DNA from: Saprospiraceae bacterium
GTDB taxonomy: Bacteria > Bacteroidota > Bacteroidia > Chitinophagales > Saprospiraceae
Assembly (NCBI GenBank): GCA_021738725.1
Contig: JAIPBE010000001.1
Coordinates: 186,001-250,000 of the forward strand
Reading direction: 5' to 3'
DNA length: 64,000 nt
Both the position numbers and the translations under genes were made by a program. A model generated the notes under the pieces. The model was given only the letters and a program-made list of their open reading frames with translations, did no database searches and was not told where the DNA came from. Below, piece after piece: positions 1-9,041 of this stretch (position 1 is the first letter of the stretch; each line of letters begins with the position of its first letter).

Positions 1-1
1 T

Positions 2-1861
2 CTGTTGATCCGGAATATCTTCCAATTCAAGGATTTTGCCTTATTGGCACGATCCGATTCACTGCTGGTCAACCAGGATAATTTCGGCTCCATGATCGCC
101 TATGGTTCTATGGCCACATTGAAGAGCCCAATGGAATACACGTTCGAACTGGGCCAGAAGAACGAACGCATTTCGATAGAGGGTTACTGGTTCGGCAACG
201 AACACAAAGACCAAGGGGGCGGGGTGGATCTCCGATTCACCACGGCCAACTTTCCTATCAAAATCGCAGAGTACTTCCTCTCGAATGGGATCACCGACAC
301 GAAGGGTACCTTCAATGCCGATCTGCATCTGACCGGACCCTTGTACAAACCAGAGCTGGCCGGGTTTGTCGATATCGCAGATCTATATACCACCATCGCC
401 TATCTCGGCACCCGATATCATGTAGACAAGGGCCGGGTTTTGGCAGACTCATACATGTTTGACGCCTCCGGGGTGGTCTTGCGAGATGTCCTGAACAATG
501 AAGCGAGGGTCACTGGCGGAATGATTCATGACCATTTCAGGAATTGGGGATTGCGCTGTTCGATTGAATCCGATCGGATGCTTGCCCTGGATACACGCAA
601 GCAGGATAATGCCTATTACTACGGGACAGGTATCGGAAAGATGAAGGTTGATTTTTCTGGCTCCCTGAAAGCCACCAATATCTATGTGAATGCCGTCACG
701 GCAAGGGGCAGTAGTCTGAGCATACCTGTCAATACATCCTCCACAGGTGCGGAGCTCCAGTTTGTAGAGTTTGTCTCCCTGACAGACACACTCCAGAACA
801 AGGAGAACGGTACAAAAGGTCTGAGCGGTTTACAATTTGACATGGATCTTGTCTTGACCGAAGAGGCACTTGTTCAGATCATTTTTGATGAGCGCGCAGG
901 TGATATACTCAGTGGTTACGGGCGCGGTAACATCCGATTGGAAGTACCCCGTTCGGGCTCCATGCGGATGTATGGGGATTATAACATTGAACGTGGAGAA
1001 TACCTCTTTACCTTCCAAAACCTGGTCAACAAGTCTTTCCAGGTGGAAAGAGGAGGGACCATCCTCTGGAGTGGTGATCCGTTCGAAGCACAGATCAATT
1101 TGCGCGCAAACTATGCCATCGCCAGTACACCACCCTACAATCTGATTACCGAATATCTGGTCACATCTGGTAGTTCCACAACGCAAGCGGCAAGGAATCC
1201 GACGGAGGTCAATCTGGTGATGCTCCTGACTGGAAAACTGCTGGAGCCGGTCATCAATTTTGACCTGTCATTTCCGCAGTTAGTCGGTGAGATCAGGAGT
1301 CTGGTTGAAACGAAAATGCAAACCTTGCGGCGGGACCCGAATGAAATGAACTGGCAGGTCTTCGGCCTGATCATGTCGAACAACTTCCTTCCTTCCGGAT
1401 TGACCCAGCAAGGCACTCAATATGTGGCCGGGATCAACACGGTAAGTGAGCTTATTTCCAATCAGTTCTCCCGCTACATGACAGCTATGCTATCCGAGTT
1501 GGTGGCCGATGTGGGCATCATTTCCGGGATTGATTTTGATGCAGGATTTTCGATCAACCAGAGCGATCTGAACATCAATCAATTTACAGATGCCTTCAGC
1601 AACACGGACTTTCATTTGAGCCAACGGGTCAATTTTTACGACGATCGCCTCAGTCTGGCTGTGAAAGGAAATATCCTGAATACAACAGGCTTGGAAACCA
1701 CCCGGACATTGATGGTCGGCGGAGACTTTCAGATCGAATATGCCCTGACGGAGGATCGCCGGTTAAAGGTCAGAGTCTACCAGCGATCGGAACCGACCAT
1801 TCTGGGGAATCGAAGGTTCAAAACAGGACTCGGGTTTTCTTTCCGCCAGGAATTTGATTGA
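2..1861 (+). CDS. TamB-type translocation/assembly module protein, C-terminal part (partial at window edge)
   Basis: This is the C-terminal ~619 residues of a TamB/DUF490 protein; the frame is open to the left edge, so the start lies outside the window. TamB proteins are periplasm-spanning beta-rich proteins of the envelope, tied to outer-membrane protein assembly or lipid transport together with a BamA/TamA partner. The sequence shows long beta-strand repeats and the family's C-terminal region: a GYGRGNIRLEV stretch, then a GDYNIERGEYLFTFQ-like strand, a GGTILWSGDP turn, and the closing part that ends in aromatic-rich barrel-like strands with a terminal Phe. It is followed at once by a convergent nuclease gene, with 8 bases between. 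Family assignment is good; the exact function in this organism is inferred from family knowledge. Confidence 0.85.
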   Translation: MLIRNIFQFKDFALLARSDSLLVNQDNFGSMIAYGSMATLKSPMEYTFELGQKNERISIEGYWFGNEHKDQGGGVDLRFTTANFPIKIAEYFLSNGITDTKGTFNADLHLTGPLYKPELAGFVDIADLYTTIAYLGTRYHVDKGRVLADSYMFDASGVVLRDVLNNEARVTGGMIHDHFRNWGLRCSIESDRMLALDTRKQDNAYYYGTGIGKMKVDFSGSLKATNIYVNAVTARGSSLSIPVNTSSTGAELQFVEFVSLTDTLQNKENGTKGLSGLQFDMDLVLTEEALVQIIFDERAGDILSGYGRGNIRLEVPRSGSMRMYGDYNIERGEYLFTFQNLVNKSFQVERGGTILWSGDPFEAQINLRANYAIASTPPYNLITEYLVTSGSSTTQAARNPTEVNLVMLLTGKLLEPVINFDLSFPQLVGEIRSLVETKMQTLRRDPNEMNWQVFGLIMSNNFLPSGLTQQGTQYVAGINTVSELISNQFSRYMTAMLSELVADVGIISGIDFDAGFSINQSDLNINQFTDAFSNTDFHLSQRVNFYDDRLSLAVKGNILNTTGLETTRTLMVGGDFQIEYALTEDRRLKVRVYQRSEPTILGNRRFKTGLGFSFRQEFD

Positions 1862-1869
1862 TTACCGCT

Positions 1870-2895
1870 TCATTCACGGATACGGATCATCACAGGTAGG
1901 TGATCCGAATACCCTCCAAAATAACGTGTGCCACCATAAGTACGATTGGGCAGAGGACCGTATTTCTTATCCTTGTAGAGCATGAAGGAATCCTTGTAGA
2001 TGGACGTCGTATCGTAGGTCCAGGTTGGCTTGGGCCCAGTGAAATTGCGACTTAGCAATATCTGGTCCAGCATATTCCAATCACCCTTATAGTAATAACT
2101 CCCTTGGTTCGTTGCATCCAATTCCCACATGGTATTGAACAGCAAGGCATCCGGGTCAGATATCGGTCCGGCATGGATCCCTTCGCGTAAGGTGAGGTCG
2201 ACAGGTTCGTCGTTAAAGTCTCCCAAAACCACGATATAGGCATCCGGGTCATCCGTCCGGATGGATTGTAGGACGATATCCAATTGCCTGGCGACCTGCA
2301 TCCGCCGCGCTCCTGAAACCTCTGGACCATCTCGTCTGGACGGCCAGTGATTAACCAGGAGATGCAGGTCATGCCCTTGTTTGGACCGCAGTTGGCAATA
2401 GAGAATATCCCGGGTGGTATATTCTGGCACCAGCACATCATCAATAGTCACATGTACAGGCGTGCTCGAAATCGATTCAAATCTGGAGGATTGATAGATT
2501 AGGGCCACATCAATACCTCGGTGATCCGGAGAATCAAAGTGGGCAATGTGGTACCCCTTGTCGGCAAGACCATCTGTCTGGCAGAGATCCTGCAGAACAG
2601 ATCGGTTCTCCACTTCGGCAAATCCCATGATCTCCGGATAGCCCATACCGGCAATCACCTGGGCTAGATGATCCAGTTTTTTCTGATAGCGCGCTCTCGT
2701 CCAATGCTGCTTTCCATCCGGCGTGAAGTCCTCATCTGCACGGTCAGGGTCGTCGACAGTGTCAAAGAGGTTTTCGACGTTGTAAAAGCCGATCACGACA
2801 GGCCCCTGACCCATGTTTCGTGCAGAAGCACAATGAGAGAAAAGACTGGGGAGTATGCACCCTAGAATGCAGACGTACAGGAATGGAATTCTCAT
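1870..2895 (-). CDS. Exported endonuclease/exonuclease/phosphatase (EEP) family protein
   Basis: 341-residue member of the EEP (DNase I-like) fold. Visible motifs in order are the N-terminal GFYNVENLFDT, the metal-binding Glu in GFAEVENR, NHWPSRRDG, the catalytic VVLGDFNDEP, and the closing YSDHLPV His motif. All expected catalytic residues are therefore present. The first ~25 residues form a hydrophobic signal segment, so the enzyme probably acts in the periplasm or outside; the Cys in SHCAS is not a convincing lipobox. Its start codon overlaps the stop of aroC by 4 bases (ATGA), which implies translational coupling. Substrate (nucleic acid or phosphoester) cannot be told from sequence. Similar Bacteroidota proteins are usually annotated simply as endonucleases. 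Confidence 0.85.
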   Translation of the reverse strand: MRIPFLYVCILGCILPSLFSHCASARNMGQGPVVIGFYNVENLFDTVDDPDRADEDFTPDGKQHWTRARYQKKLDHLAQVIAGMGYPEIMGFAEVENRSVLQDLCQTDGLADKGYHIAHFDSPDHRGIDVALIYQSSRFESISSTPVHVTIDDVLVPEYTTRDILYCQLRSKQGHDLHLLVNHWPSRRDGPEVSGARRMQVARQLDIVLQSIRTDDPDAYIVVLGDFNDEPVDLTLREGIHAGPISDPDALLFNTMWELDATNQGSYYYKGDWNMLDQILLSRNFTGPKPTWTYDTTSIYKDSFMLYKDKKYGPLPNRTYGGTRYFGGYSDHLPVMIRIRE

Positions 2896-3971
2896 CGCTT
2901 GCTGGTCTTTTGACGGAGAAAATGATCGGCCAGCACAAGTGCTGTCATGGCTTCGATTATGGGCACTGCCCGGGGGACAACACAGGGGTCATGACGACCT
3001 GTCCCGGAAAACTGTACGGAATGACCATCCTTGTCAACGGTCTGTTGTTCTTTGCGAATCGTGGCAACGGGTTTGAAGGCTGCCCGGAATTCGATAGGCA
3101 TGCCGTTACTGATGCCTCCCTGAATACCGCCACTGTGATTGGTGGTCGTGCGAATACCCTGCGCCGTATCCACAAATTGATCATTGTGTTCAGAGCCTTT
3201 CCAGGCGACACCTTCAAATCCGGATCCGATCTCAAATCCTTTGCACGCGTTGATGCTGAGGATGGCCTTGCCCAGGTCAGCGTGCAACTTGTCGAAAACG
3301 GGTTCACCCCATCCGGGTGGACAACCGGTAACCCGGGTCATGATGACACCACCTGTAGAATCTCCGGCTTCCTTGAGTTGGGTGATATAATCATTCATTT
3401 CCCGGGCAGTTTCGGGGTCAGGGCATCGTACAGGATGCCGGTCAATGAGGCTCCGATCCGGATGCTCAGGTTGATGTTTCATCGCTATGGGTCCGACCTG
3501 TGTGACCCAGGAATGGATCGCGACACCCTCCTGTACCAACAGAATCCGTGCAATGGCCCCTGCAGCTACCCGGGCAGCTGTCTCACGAGCAGATGAACGC
3601 CCGCCACCACGAGGATCCCGGATTCCAAATTTGTTCTGCCAGGTAAAATCCGCATGAGAGGGGCGATAGAGTTGAGCCAGGGGACCATAGTCTTTGGAAC
3701 GTGCATCCTTGTTCGGGATGAACATGTGGATCGGCGTACCTGTTGTGACATCATCCAGCATGCCTGACAGGATCTGAACCGGGTCTGCTTCCTGCCGATC
3801 GGTGGTCAGTGAGGATTGACCAGGACGCCGGCGGTCCAGTTCTGTTTGGATCTCTTCCCTGGTTATGGTGTAACCTGCCGGACAGCCATCGACGATCACG
3901 CCGATACCAGCGCCATGAGATTCACCATATGTGTGTATCTGGAAAATGCGTCCGAACGTATTTCCTCGCAT
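2892..3971 (-). CDS. aroC: Chorismate synthase
   Basis: 359-residue chorismate synthase, the last step of the shikimate pathway: it converts 5-enolpyruvylshikimate-3-phosphate to chorismate with reduced FMN. The start MRGNTFGRIFQIHTYGESHG holds the family signature GESHG, followed by DRRRPGQSSLTT, GRSSARETAARVAAGA and, near the end, the FSGTGRHDPCVVPRAVP block. The ATG at 3971 is chosen because it gives the standard family N-terminus; a longer version would begin at a TTG codon with seven unconserved residues. It lies divergent to mutS2 with an 84-base spacer and is translationally coupled to the EEP nuclease gene downstream. Nothing looks truncated. Confidence 0.97.
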   Translation of the reverse strand: MRGNTFGRIFQIHTYGESHGAGIGVIVDGCPAGYTITREEIQTELDRRRPGQSSLTTDRQEADPVQILSGMLDDVTTGTPIHMFIPNKDARSKDYGPLAQLYRPSHADFTWQNKFGIRDPRGGGRSSARETAARVAAGAIARILLVQEGVAIHSWVTQVGPIAMKHQPEHPDRSLIDRHPVRCPDPETAREMNDYITQLKEAGDSTGGVIMTRVTGCPPGWGEPVFDKLHADLGKAILSINACKGFEIGSGFEGVAWKGSEHNDQFVDTAQGIRTTTNHSGGIQGGISNGMPIEFRAAFKPVATIRKEQQTVDKDGHSVQFSGTGRHDPCVVPRAVPIIEAMTALVLADHFLRQKTSKR

Positions 3972-4055
3972 GATGTTTGATTGAAAGGTCAAAGGTACGA
4001 TCCTCGTCCCGGAGCAGATGCTTCAGCTTCTTATCTTCGCACTAACTGTACGACT

Positions 4056-6440
4056 ATGCGCTTTATCCCTGAAGATGTGCCCCATACCCTGGAGTTCAGC
4101 CGGATCCTCGAAATGACCGCTGAGCATTGCATGGGCACACCTGGAAGGGAGTTGTCGTTGCAGATTCGACCCTCCACAGATATCCATGTCATCCTTCAGC
4201 GCCTCCGCGAAGTCGATGAATGGGCCAGAACAATGATCGGTCCGGAACCAGTCCCGTTTTCGCCCTATGAAGACATCCGGGATACATTCAGGTACCTCAG
4301 TGTGACTGACTATATCATGGAAGTGGAGGACCTCCTGCACTATCGGAATCTGCTCTATATCCACCGGGATCTGCATCAATACCCCGACGAAGAGACATCT
4401 GTTGCTTATCCCGTTCTGACCGATTTGATACAATCCCTCCCATTTGAATCAGAGCCACTGGATCTGCTCGAGCAAGTTTTCGATGAGAAAGGGGACATCC
4501 GGGATACGGCTTCGCCGGCATTGGCCTCTATTCGTAGAAGCAGGATCAACCTTCAGAAAGAACTGGACAAACAGTTCCGTCAATTAGTCGGGCAGTACAA
4601 GAAAAGCGGCTGGTTGGCCGATTCGGGAGAAAGTATTCGCGGTGGGCGTCTGGTGTTGACCGTACCTGTTGAACATAAACGCAAGATCAAGGGCATCATT
4701 CATGATGAATCAGCGACCGGGAAGACCGTTTTTCTGGAACCCGCTCAGCTGGTCGAAGGGAATAATGACCTCTTCGAACTGGAGTCTGAAGAACGGCAGG
4801 AGATCCAGCGGATACTAAAGGAGTTGTCTCAGCGGATCAGGCCATATAGTGACTACCTCCAGGATCTGATCAGCCACATTATTCGCCTGGATCTGATCCG
4901 TGCCAAGGCAACGGTCAGCCGGATGTACAATGGCACCCACCCGGAAATGACAAGAGAGATCCGAATGCATCTTGAAGAGGCTTTTCACCCCCTGCTGTGG
5001 ATCAAGAACCGGATCTCAGGCAAACCTGTCATTCCGTTTGGATTGGACCTGGACCCACAACACAGGATCCTGGTGCTTAGTGGTCCTAATGCAGGTGGGA
5101 AGTCCATTACGATGAAAAGCGTCCTGATGATCCAATTGTTGGCTCAGGCGGGTTATCTGGTGCCGGCCAAACAAGGGTCGATCCTCCCGGTATTTCAAAA
5201 GTGCTTTGCAGATATCGGGGATCAGCAATCGATCGAAGATGACCTGAGTACATACAGTTCCAAACTGCGAAATATGCGCCAGTTTCTGGAGCATGCAGAC
5301 AGACGAACCCTGATCGCGATCGACGAATTTGGGTCAGGAACAGATCCCAAGATGGGGGGAGCTATTGCCGAAGCGATCCTTAAATCGCTCAACAAGAAAA
5401 AGGTGTTTGGCGTGGTCACCACCCACTATTCCAATCTGAAGATTTTCGCCTTCCAGCATGCTGGACTCATCAATGGATCGATGGTTTTTGACCAGGAGGA
5501 GCTACATCCGACGTACGAATTACGTGTGGGCCAACCGGGGTCTTCTTTCGCTTTTGAGATCGCCAGTTCGAGTGGATTGCCGGTGGATGTTCTAGATTAT
5601 GCCCGTAAAAGAAGTGGAACGTCCAATCAGGCGGTAGACCAGTTGTTGGTGAATCTGCAGAATGACCGGAGTCGGTTGGAAGAAGAATTGGAAACGATCC
5701 AGATAAAAAAGGAAAAACTGGATCAACTGGTGTCCAGCTATGAACAGATGTTCAAAGATTTGGAATACCAACGGAAGAAGCATAAAATGGAGCTTCGCGA
5801 ATTGGCGCTTCAGCAAAAATCTAGGGATCAGCAGGATGTGGACCAGGTCATTCAGGAGCTCAAGCAAGAACGAAATCTGGAGAAGGCAAAGGAAAAGCGA
5901 GAGTTGCTGCAGGCCGAACAGGAGAAATTGCGAAAACAGGTAGGTTCCATTCGCGAGGAAGTGCATCAGATCAGCACAGATATGGTAGATACCTCGGATG
6001 CCATAGAAGTGGGGACCTTTGTGAGAATCCGGAATGGTGGTGCGATCGGGGAGATCCTGCGAGTGGAAAAGGGTAAAGCAGAAATTGCCGTTGGCGCTTT
6101 GAAAATGATCGTTGATCTTTTCGATCTACAGGCAGTCAGAGAACCGTTGAATATCCGAAGCAGACCTAGCATCTCAGTGGGCAATACCGCTCAGGAATAC
6201 GGGTCTACGCGGTTGGATCTTCGGGGTTTCAAGTTGGAAGAAGGGCGTCGAGTGTTGCAGCTCTTTCTAGATCAGGCGTTGCTCAGTTCAGCACGCCGCA
6301 TTGTGATTCTGCATGGAAAAGGAACCGGCGCATTGCGCAAAATGGTCCTGTCCATGGCCCGGGAATACAAGGATATTAAAAAGGTAGGACCCGCCGACCC
6401 GGAAGAAGGTGGAGACGGTGTGACCGTCATACAATTCTGA
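4056..6440 (+). CDS. mutS2: MutS2 family DNA-binding ATPase with Smr domain
   Basis: 794-residue MutS2. The ABC-type ATPase core has Walker A GPNAGGKS near residue 343 and Walker B with D-loop region IAIDEFGSGTDP near residue 420. A charged coiled-coil segment follows at about 525-640, and a C-terminal Smr nuclease domain carries LDLRGFK near 720 and HGKGTGALR near 770. MutS2 lacks the mismatch-recognition domain of MutS; members act in suppressing recombination or in resolving collided ribosomes, depending on species. The ATG at 4056 is used because it starts the conserved N-terminus; upstream in-frame residues would overlap the promoter region. A TATCTTCG element at 4032-4039 resembles the Bacteroidota -7 box just before this start. 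Confidence 0.93.
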   Translation: MRFIPEDVPHTLEFSRILEMTAEHCMGTPGRELSLQIRPSTDIHVILQRLREVDEWARTMIGPEPVPFSPYEDIRDTFRYLSVTDYIMEVEDLLHYRNLLYIHRDLHQYPDEETSVAYPVLTDLIQSLPFESEPLDLLEQVFDEKGDIRDTASPALASIRRSRINLQKELDKQFRQLVGQYKKSGWLADSGESIRGGRLVLTVPVEHKRKIKGIIHDESATGKTVFLEPAQLVEGNNDLFELESEERQEIQRILKELSQRIRPYSDYLQDLISHIIRLDLIRAKATVSRMYNGTHPEMTREIRMHLEEAFHPLLWIKNRISGKPVIPFGLDLDPQHRILVLSGPNAGGKSITMKSVLMIQLLAQAGYLVPAKQGSILPVFQKCFADIGDQQSIEDDLSTYSSKLRNMRQFLEHADRRTLIAIDEFGSGTDPKMGGAIAEAILKSLNKKKVFGVVTTHYSNLKIFAFQHAGLINGSMVFDQEELHPTYELRVGQPGSSFAFEIASSSGLPVDVLDYARKRSGTSNQAVDQLLVNLQNDRSRLEEELETIQIKKEKLDQLVSSYEQMFKDLEYQRKKHKMELRELALQQKSRDQQDVDQVIQELKQERNLEKAKEKRELLQAEQEKLRKQVGSIREEVHQISTDMVDTSDAIEVGTFVRIRNGGAIGEILRVEKGKAEIAVGALKMIVDLFDLQAVREPLNIRSRPSISVGNTAQEYGSTRLDLRGFKLEEGRRVLQLFLDQALLSSARRIVILHGKGTGALRKMVLSMAREYKDIKKVGPADPEEGGDGVTVIQF

Positions 6441-6459
6441 CGATCACACCGTAAGGATC

Positions 6460-6882
6460 TTATTGGAAGATCTCTACTCCTGCAAAATGAAAGCTGCCTT
6501 CAATGGCCGCATTTTCATCGGAATCTGATCCGTGAACGGCATTTTCGCCAATATTAGTGGCATACTTGGCCCGAATGGTGCCTGCTTCCGCTTTGGAAGG
6601 ATCCGTTGCACCGATCAATGTGCGGAAATCTTCCACAGCATTTGACTTTTCCAGGATTGCGGCTACAATAGGACCAGAGGACATAAACTCGACAAGTTCG
6701 CCATAGAAAGGACGTTCCTTATGAACCGCATAGAATTCACCTGCCTTTTCCGCAGAAAGTTTGGTGTATTTCATGGCAATGATTTTAAAACCGGAAGCGT
6801 TGATCTGTTCAAGAATACCGCCAATGTGTCCGTTGCGAACAGCATCCGGCTTAATCATGGTGAATGTGCGTGTACCAGCCAT
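6460..6882 (-). CDS. ndk: Nucleoside diphosphate kinase
   Basis: 140-residue NDK that transfers the gamma-phosphate of ATP to other NDPs through a phosphohistidine. The N-terminal [10 protein letters not shown] motif and the active-site NAVHGSDS segment, with the catalytic His at residue 117, are intact. Length matches the family. The gene is convergent with mutS2 (19 bases between the stops) and divergent from nrnA. Its promoter overlaps that of nrnA in the 121-base spacer (described separately), so the two genes may compete for or share polymerase access. The family is cytosolic and usually hexameric or tetrameric. Confidence 0.97.
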   Translation of the reverse strand: MAGTRTFTMIKPDAVRNGHIGGILEQINASGFKIIAMKYTKLSAEKAGEFYAVHKERPFYGELVEFMSSGPIVAAILEKSNAVEDFRTLIGATDPSKAEAGTIRAKYATNIGENAVHGSDSDENAAIEGSFHFAGVEIFQ

Positions 6883-6920
6883 TAATTATGATGTTTTTAT
6901 TAATATATGCAAATGCGGTG

Positions 6921-6952
6921 CAAAGGTAGACATTGCCTTGTATGTCTGTCAA
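6921..6952 (-). promoter_or_regulatory. ndk promoter, Bacteroidota type
   Basis: On the minus strand a TTG (6952-6950) is followed by 21 bases and then TACCTTTG (6928-6921), matching the Bacteroidota consensus TTTG/TTG and TAnnTTTG. It lies 39 bases upstream of the ndk ATG. The element interleaves with the oppositely directed nrnA promoter. Confidence 0.75.
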
Positions 6953-6969
6953 GGAAGAGACTAATTTTG
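6938..6969 (+). promoter_or_regulatory. nrnA promoter, Bacteroidota type
   Basis: On the plus strand TTG (6938-6940), 21 bases, then TAATTTTG (6962-6969) fits the Bacteroidota -33/-7 consensus. The nrnA ATG is 34 bases downstream. The -33 element of this promoter lies between the two elements of the ndk promoter, so the two sites physically overlap. Confidence 0.75.
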
Positions 6970-7003
6970 CAGTGTTTCGGAAAAACACCACTTTCGCCCT
7001 CAG

Positions 7004-8011
7004 ATGGAAATACAGGAGCTCGTTTATTATTTGGCAGTACCCAGAGATGTGGTCGTCGTCAGCCATCGCAATCCGGATGGGGATGCAGTCGGTTCTACCC
7101 TGGCCATAGGTCGGCTTTTGCGCAAAGCTGGGCATACCGTACACATGATCCTCCCTTCTGAGTTTCCACCATTTTTTAACTGGATGCCGGATATTGATCG
7201 GGTTTGGATCTATGATATCCGAACGGAAGAGTCTGTCAAGGTCTTGCAGGAGGCAGATCTGATCTGGATGCTCGATTTCAATTCACTGGACAGGATCGAC
7301 AAGTTGGGTGAAGAAATTCATCATCGGGAGGATGCTCGGACAGTCCTGATCGATCATCACCTCGATCCCGAACCCATCGCAGACCTGATGTACACCGAAG
7401 TCGCTGCTTCCAGCACATCAGAGCTGGTCTTCGATTTTATCCGGGATGCAGGATGGATCAACCAAATAGATCATGAGATCGCTATTTCACTGATGACGGG
7501 TATTCTCACAGATACAGGATCATTCAAATACAATACCCGTCCAGAGCTCTTCCACAAAGTGGCGGAACTGCTCAGCTTCGGCATTGATTTGAATGATTTA
7601 CAGATAAAAATTTTTAACACACTTCCCGTCAAGTTCCTTCGGCTGCTTGGATACTGTCTCCACAAACGCATGGAGATATTGGAAGACTATCACACAGGAA
7701 TCATCTCCCTGTCAAAAGAAGATTTTGTAAAATTTGATATACAACGTGGTGATACTGAAGGGATTGTAAATTATCTCCTGATGATCCAACAAATCAAATT
7801 TGCCATTTTGATCACAGAGCAACCCACCATTATCAAGCTGTCTTTCCGTTCGAAAGGGGATTTTTCTGTCCAACAATTTGCCCGAGACAACTTCAAAGGA
7901 GGCGGGCATAAAAACGCTTCAGGAGGGGCGACTTACGGTACATTATCAAAAACCGTAAAAAAAGTGAAATCTTTGCTTCCACTTTACGAGAATTCATTGA
8001 AATCTGCCTAA
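7004..8011 (+). CDS. nrnA: DHH-family oligoribonuclease / pAp phosphatase (NrnA-like)
   Basis: 335-residue DHH/DHHA1 phosphoesterase. Motif I is SHRNPDGDAVGS, motif II is MLDFNSLDRID, motif III is the DHH triad in VLIDHHLDP, motif IV is TGILTDTGSF, and the C-terminal DHHA1 substrate motif is GGGHKNASGG. All metal ligands are present. NrnA-type enzymes degrade short oligoribonucleotides or dinucleotides and dephosphorylate 3'-phosphoadenosine 5'-phosphate; which activity dominates here cannot be read from sequence. The gene is followed after 10 bases by an FKBP lipoprotein gene, probably in one operon that ends at a strong terminator at 8904-8955. Confidence 0.92.
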   Translation: MEIQELVYYLAVPRDVVVVSHRNPDGDAVGSTLAIGRLLRKAGHTVHMILPSEFPPFFNWMPDIDRVWIYDIRTEESVKVLQEADLIWMLDFNSLDRIDKLGEEIHHREDARTVLIDHHLDPEPIADLMYTEVAASSTSELVFDFIRDAGWINQIDHEIAISLMTGILTDTGSFKYNTRPELFHKVAELLSFGIDLNDLQIKIFNTLPVKFLRLLGYCLHKRMEILEDYHTGIISLSKEDFVKFDIQRGDTEGIVNYLLMIQQIKFAILITEQPTIIKLSFRSKGDFSVQQFARDNFKGGGHKNASGGATYGTLSKTVKKVKSLLPLYENSLKSA

Positions 8012-8021
8012 CATCATCTTT

Positions 8022-8882
8022 ATGCGTTATTCACTTTTTTTCCTGGGAATTGCACTCGCACTTTCTCTGGGTTCATGCAAGCAGTCTTCCTCCGGGTTTA
8101 CCGGGCTAACGAAGAGTGGCTATCCGTACACCATTCACGATGACAAACCAGGAGACTCTCCGGTTGTCGGTGATAAAGTGCGATTTTTCGAAACGATTCG
8201 CATCAACTCCGATTCGGTCATCTTCAGTCAGGAAATGACCGTGGTCCTTCCAGAAGCTTCCCAGGTGGCCAATCCACCTCCTGCAAACTATGAATTGTTG
8301 TTCCTCCTTTCTCCAGGCGACACAGCATCCGTTTATGTGTTTGATACGCTGTTGACCCGTATCCCTAATCTGACCATTGCGCCGACAGATACGCTGATCT
8401 ATGACATCGGCTTCAAGGAGATCGTCCTGTCAAAGGTGGATCTTGAAAAGCAAATGGAAGATTCCCAGGCTAAAGAAGAGATTGTCAAAGAGCGTGTCAA
8501 AGAGGCGACGACAAAATACTTGAATGGGGATCTCAATGACATCCTGGTCACCACACCTACAGGGCTGAAGTATGTGATCAATGATAAGGGAACTGGCAAA
8601 ATGCCAGCTCCAGGCCAAAATCTCGTGGTCCATTATTATGGCTCACTGATGGATGGTACTATGTTTGACAACTCCTACAAGCGTGGCGAGCCATTTGAAT
8701 TTGCACTTGCCCAGGGTCAGGTGATCCCAGGTTGGGATGAAGGCCTCGGGTTTGTATCAGAAGGTGGCTCAGCGACTCTGTTCATCCCTTACAATCTGGC
8801 CTACGGAGAAGCAGGAAGCCCTCCTACGATCCCAGCACGCTCAGATCTTGTCTTTTATGTGGAGTTAGTCGCTATTAAGTAA
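8022..8882 (+). CDS. FKBP-type peptidyl-prolyl isomerase lipoprotein
   Basis: 286-residue lipoprotein. The N-terminus has a hydrophobic signal ending in the lipobox LGSC, so it is probably processed by signal peptidase II and anchored in the envelope. The C-terminal ~110 residues are an FKBP domain with the typical GTGKMPAPGQNLVVHYYG start, DGTMFDNSY, a GQVIPGWDEGL core and a closing IPYNLAYGEAGSPPTIPARS segment, so the active-site aromatic and hydrophobic residues are kept. The middle part (about 30-165) is not assignable; it may be an FKBP-like or dimerisation domain ending in a charged helix. It likely helps fold exported proteins. Cotranscribed with nrnA by spacing. Confidence 0.9.
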   Translation: MRYSLFFLGIALALSLGSCKQSSSGFTGLTKSGYPYTIHDDKPGDSPVVGDKVRFFETIRINSDSVIFSQEMTVVLPEASQVANPPPANYELLFLLSPGDTASVYVFDTLLTRIPNLTIAPTDTLIYDIGFKEIVLSKVDLEKQMEDSQAKEEIVKERVKEATTKYLNGDLNDILVTTPTGLKYVINDKGTGKMPAPGQNLVVHYYGSLMDGTMFDNSYKRGEPFEFALAQGQVIPGWDEGLGFVSEGGSATLFIPYNLAYGEAGSPPTIPARSDLVFYVELVAIK

Positions 8883-8903
8883 GTCCCTATCTTCACACCT
8901 GAG

Positions 8904-8955
8904 GACGCCGTTCCTGTCTGCAGACTGTGCCCGCAGAGGAACGGCGTCTTTTTTT
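8904..8955 (+). terminator. Rho-independent terminator after the FKBP gene
   Basis: A perfect 12-base inverted repeat, GACGCCGTTCCT (8904-8915) and AGGAACGGCGTC (8937-8948), is followed by seven T residues (8949-8955). It ends the nrnA-FKBP transcript before prfB. Confidence 0.93.
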
Positions 8956-9041
8956 CGGCACTAGTTAGCAAGTGTCAGTTTTTTTAACACCACCATTGCT
9001 CGTACAGAGCTATCGGCAATGGATCATCAAGGAGGTACATC

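Noticed and set aside
2820-3596. 258-residue plus-strand reading frame opposite aroC
   Set aside because: It is antisense to a clear chorismate synthase gene, has no family motif and its Cys/Arg-rich composition is that of a shadow frame.
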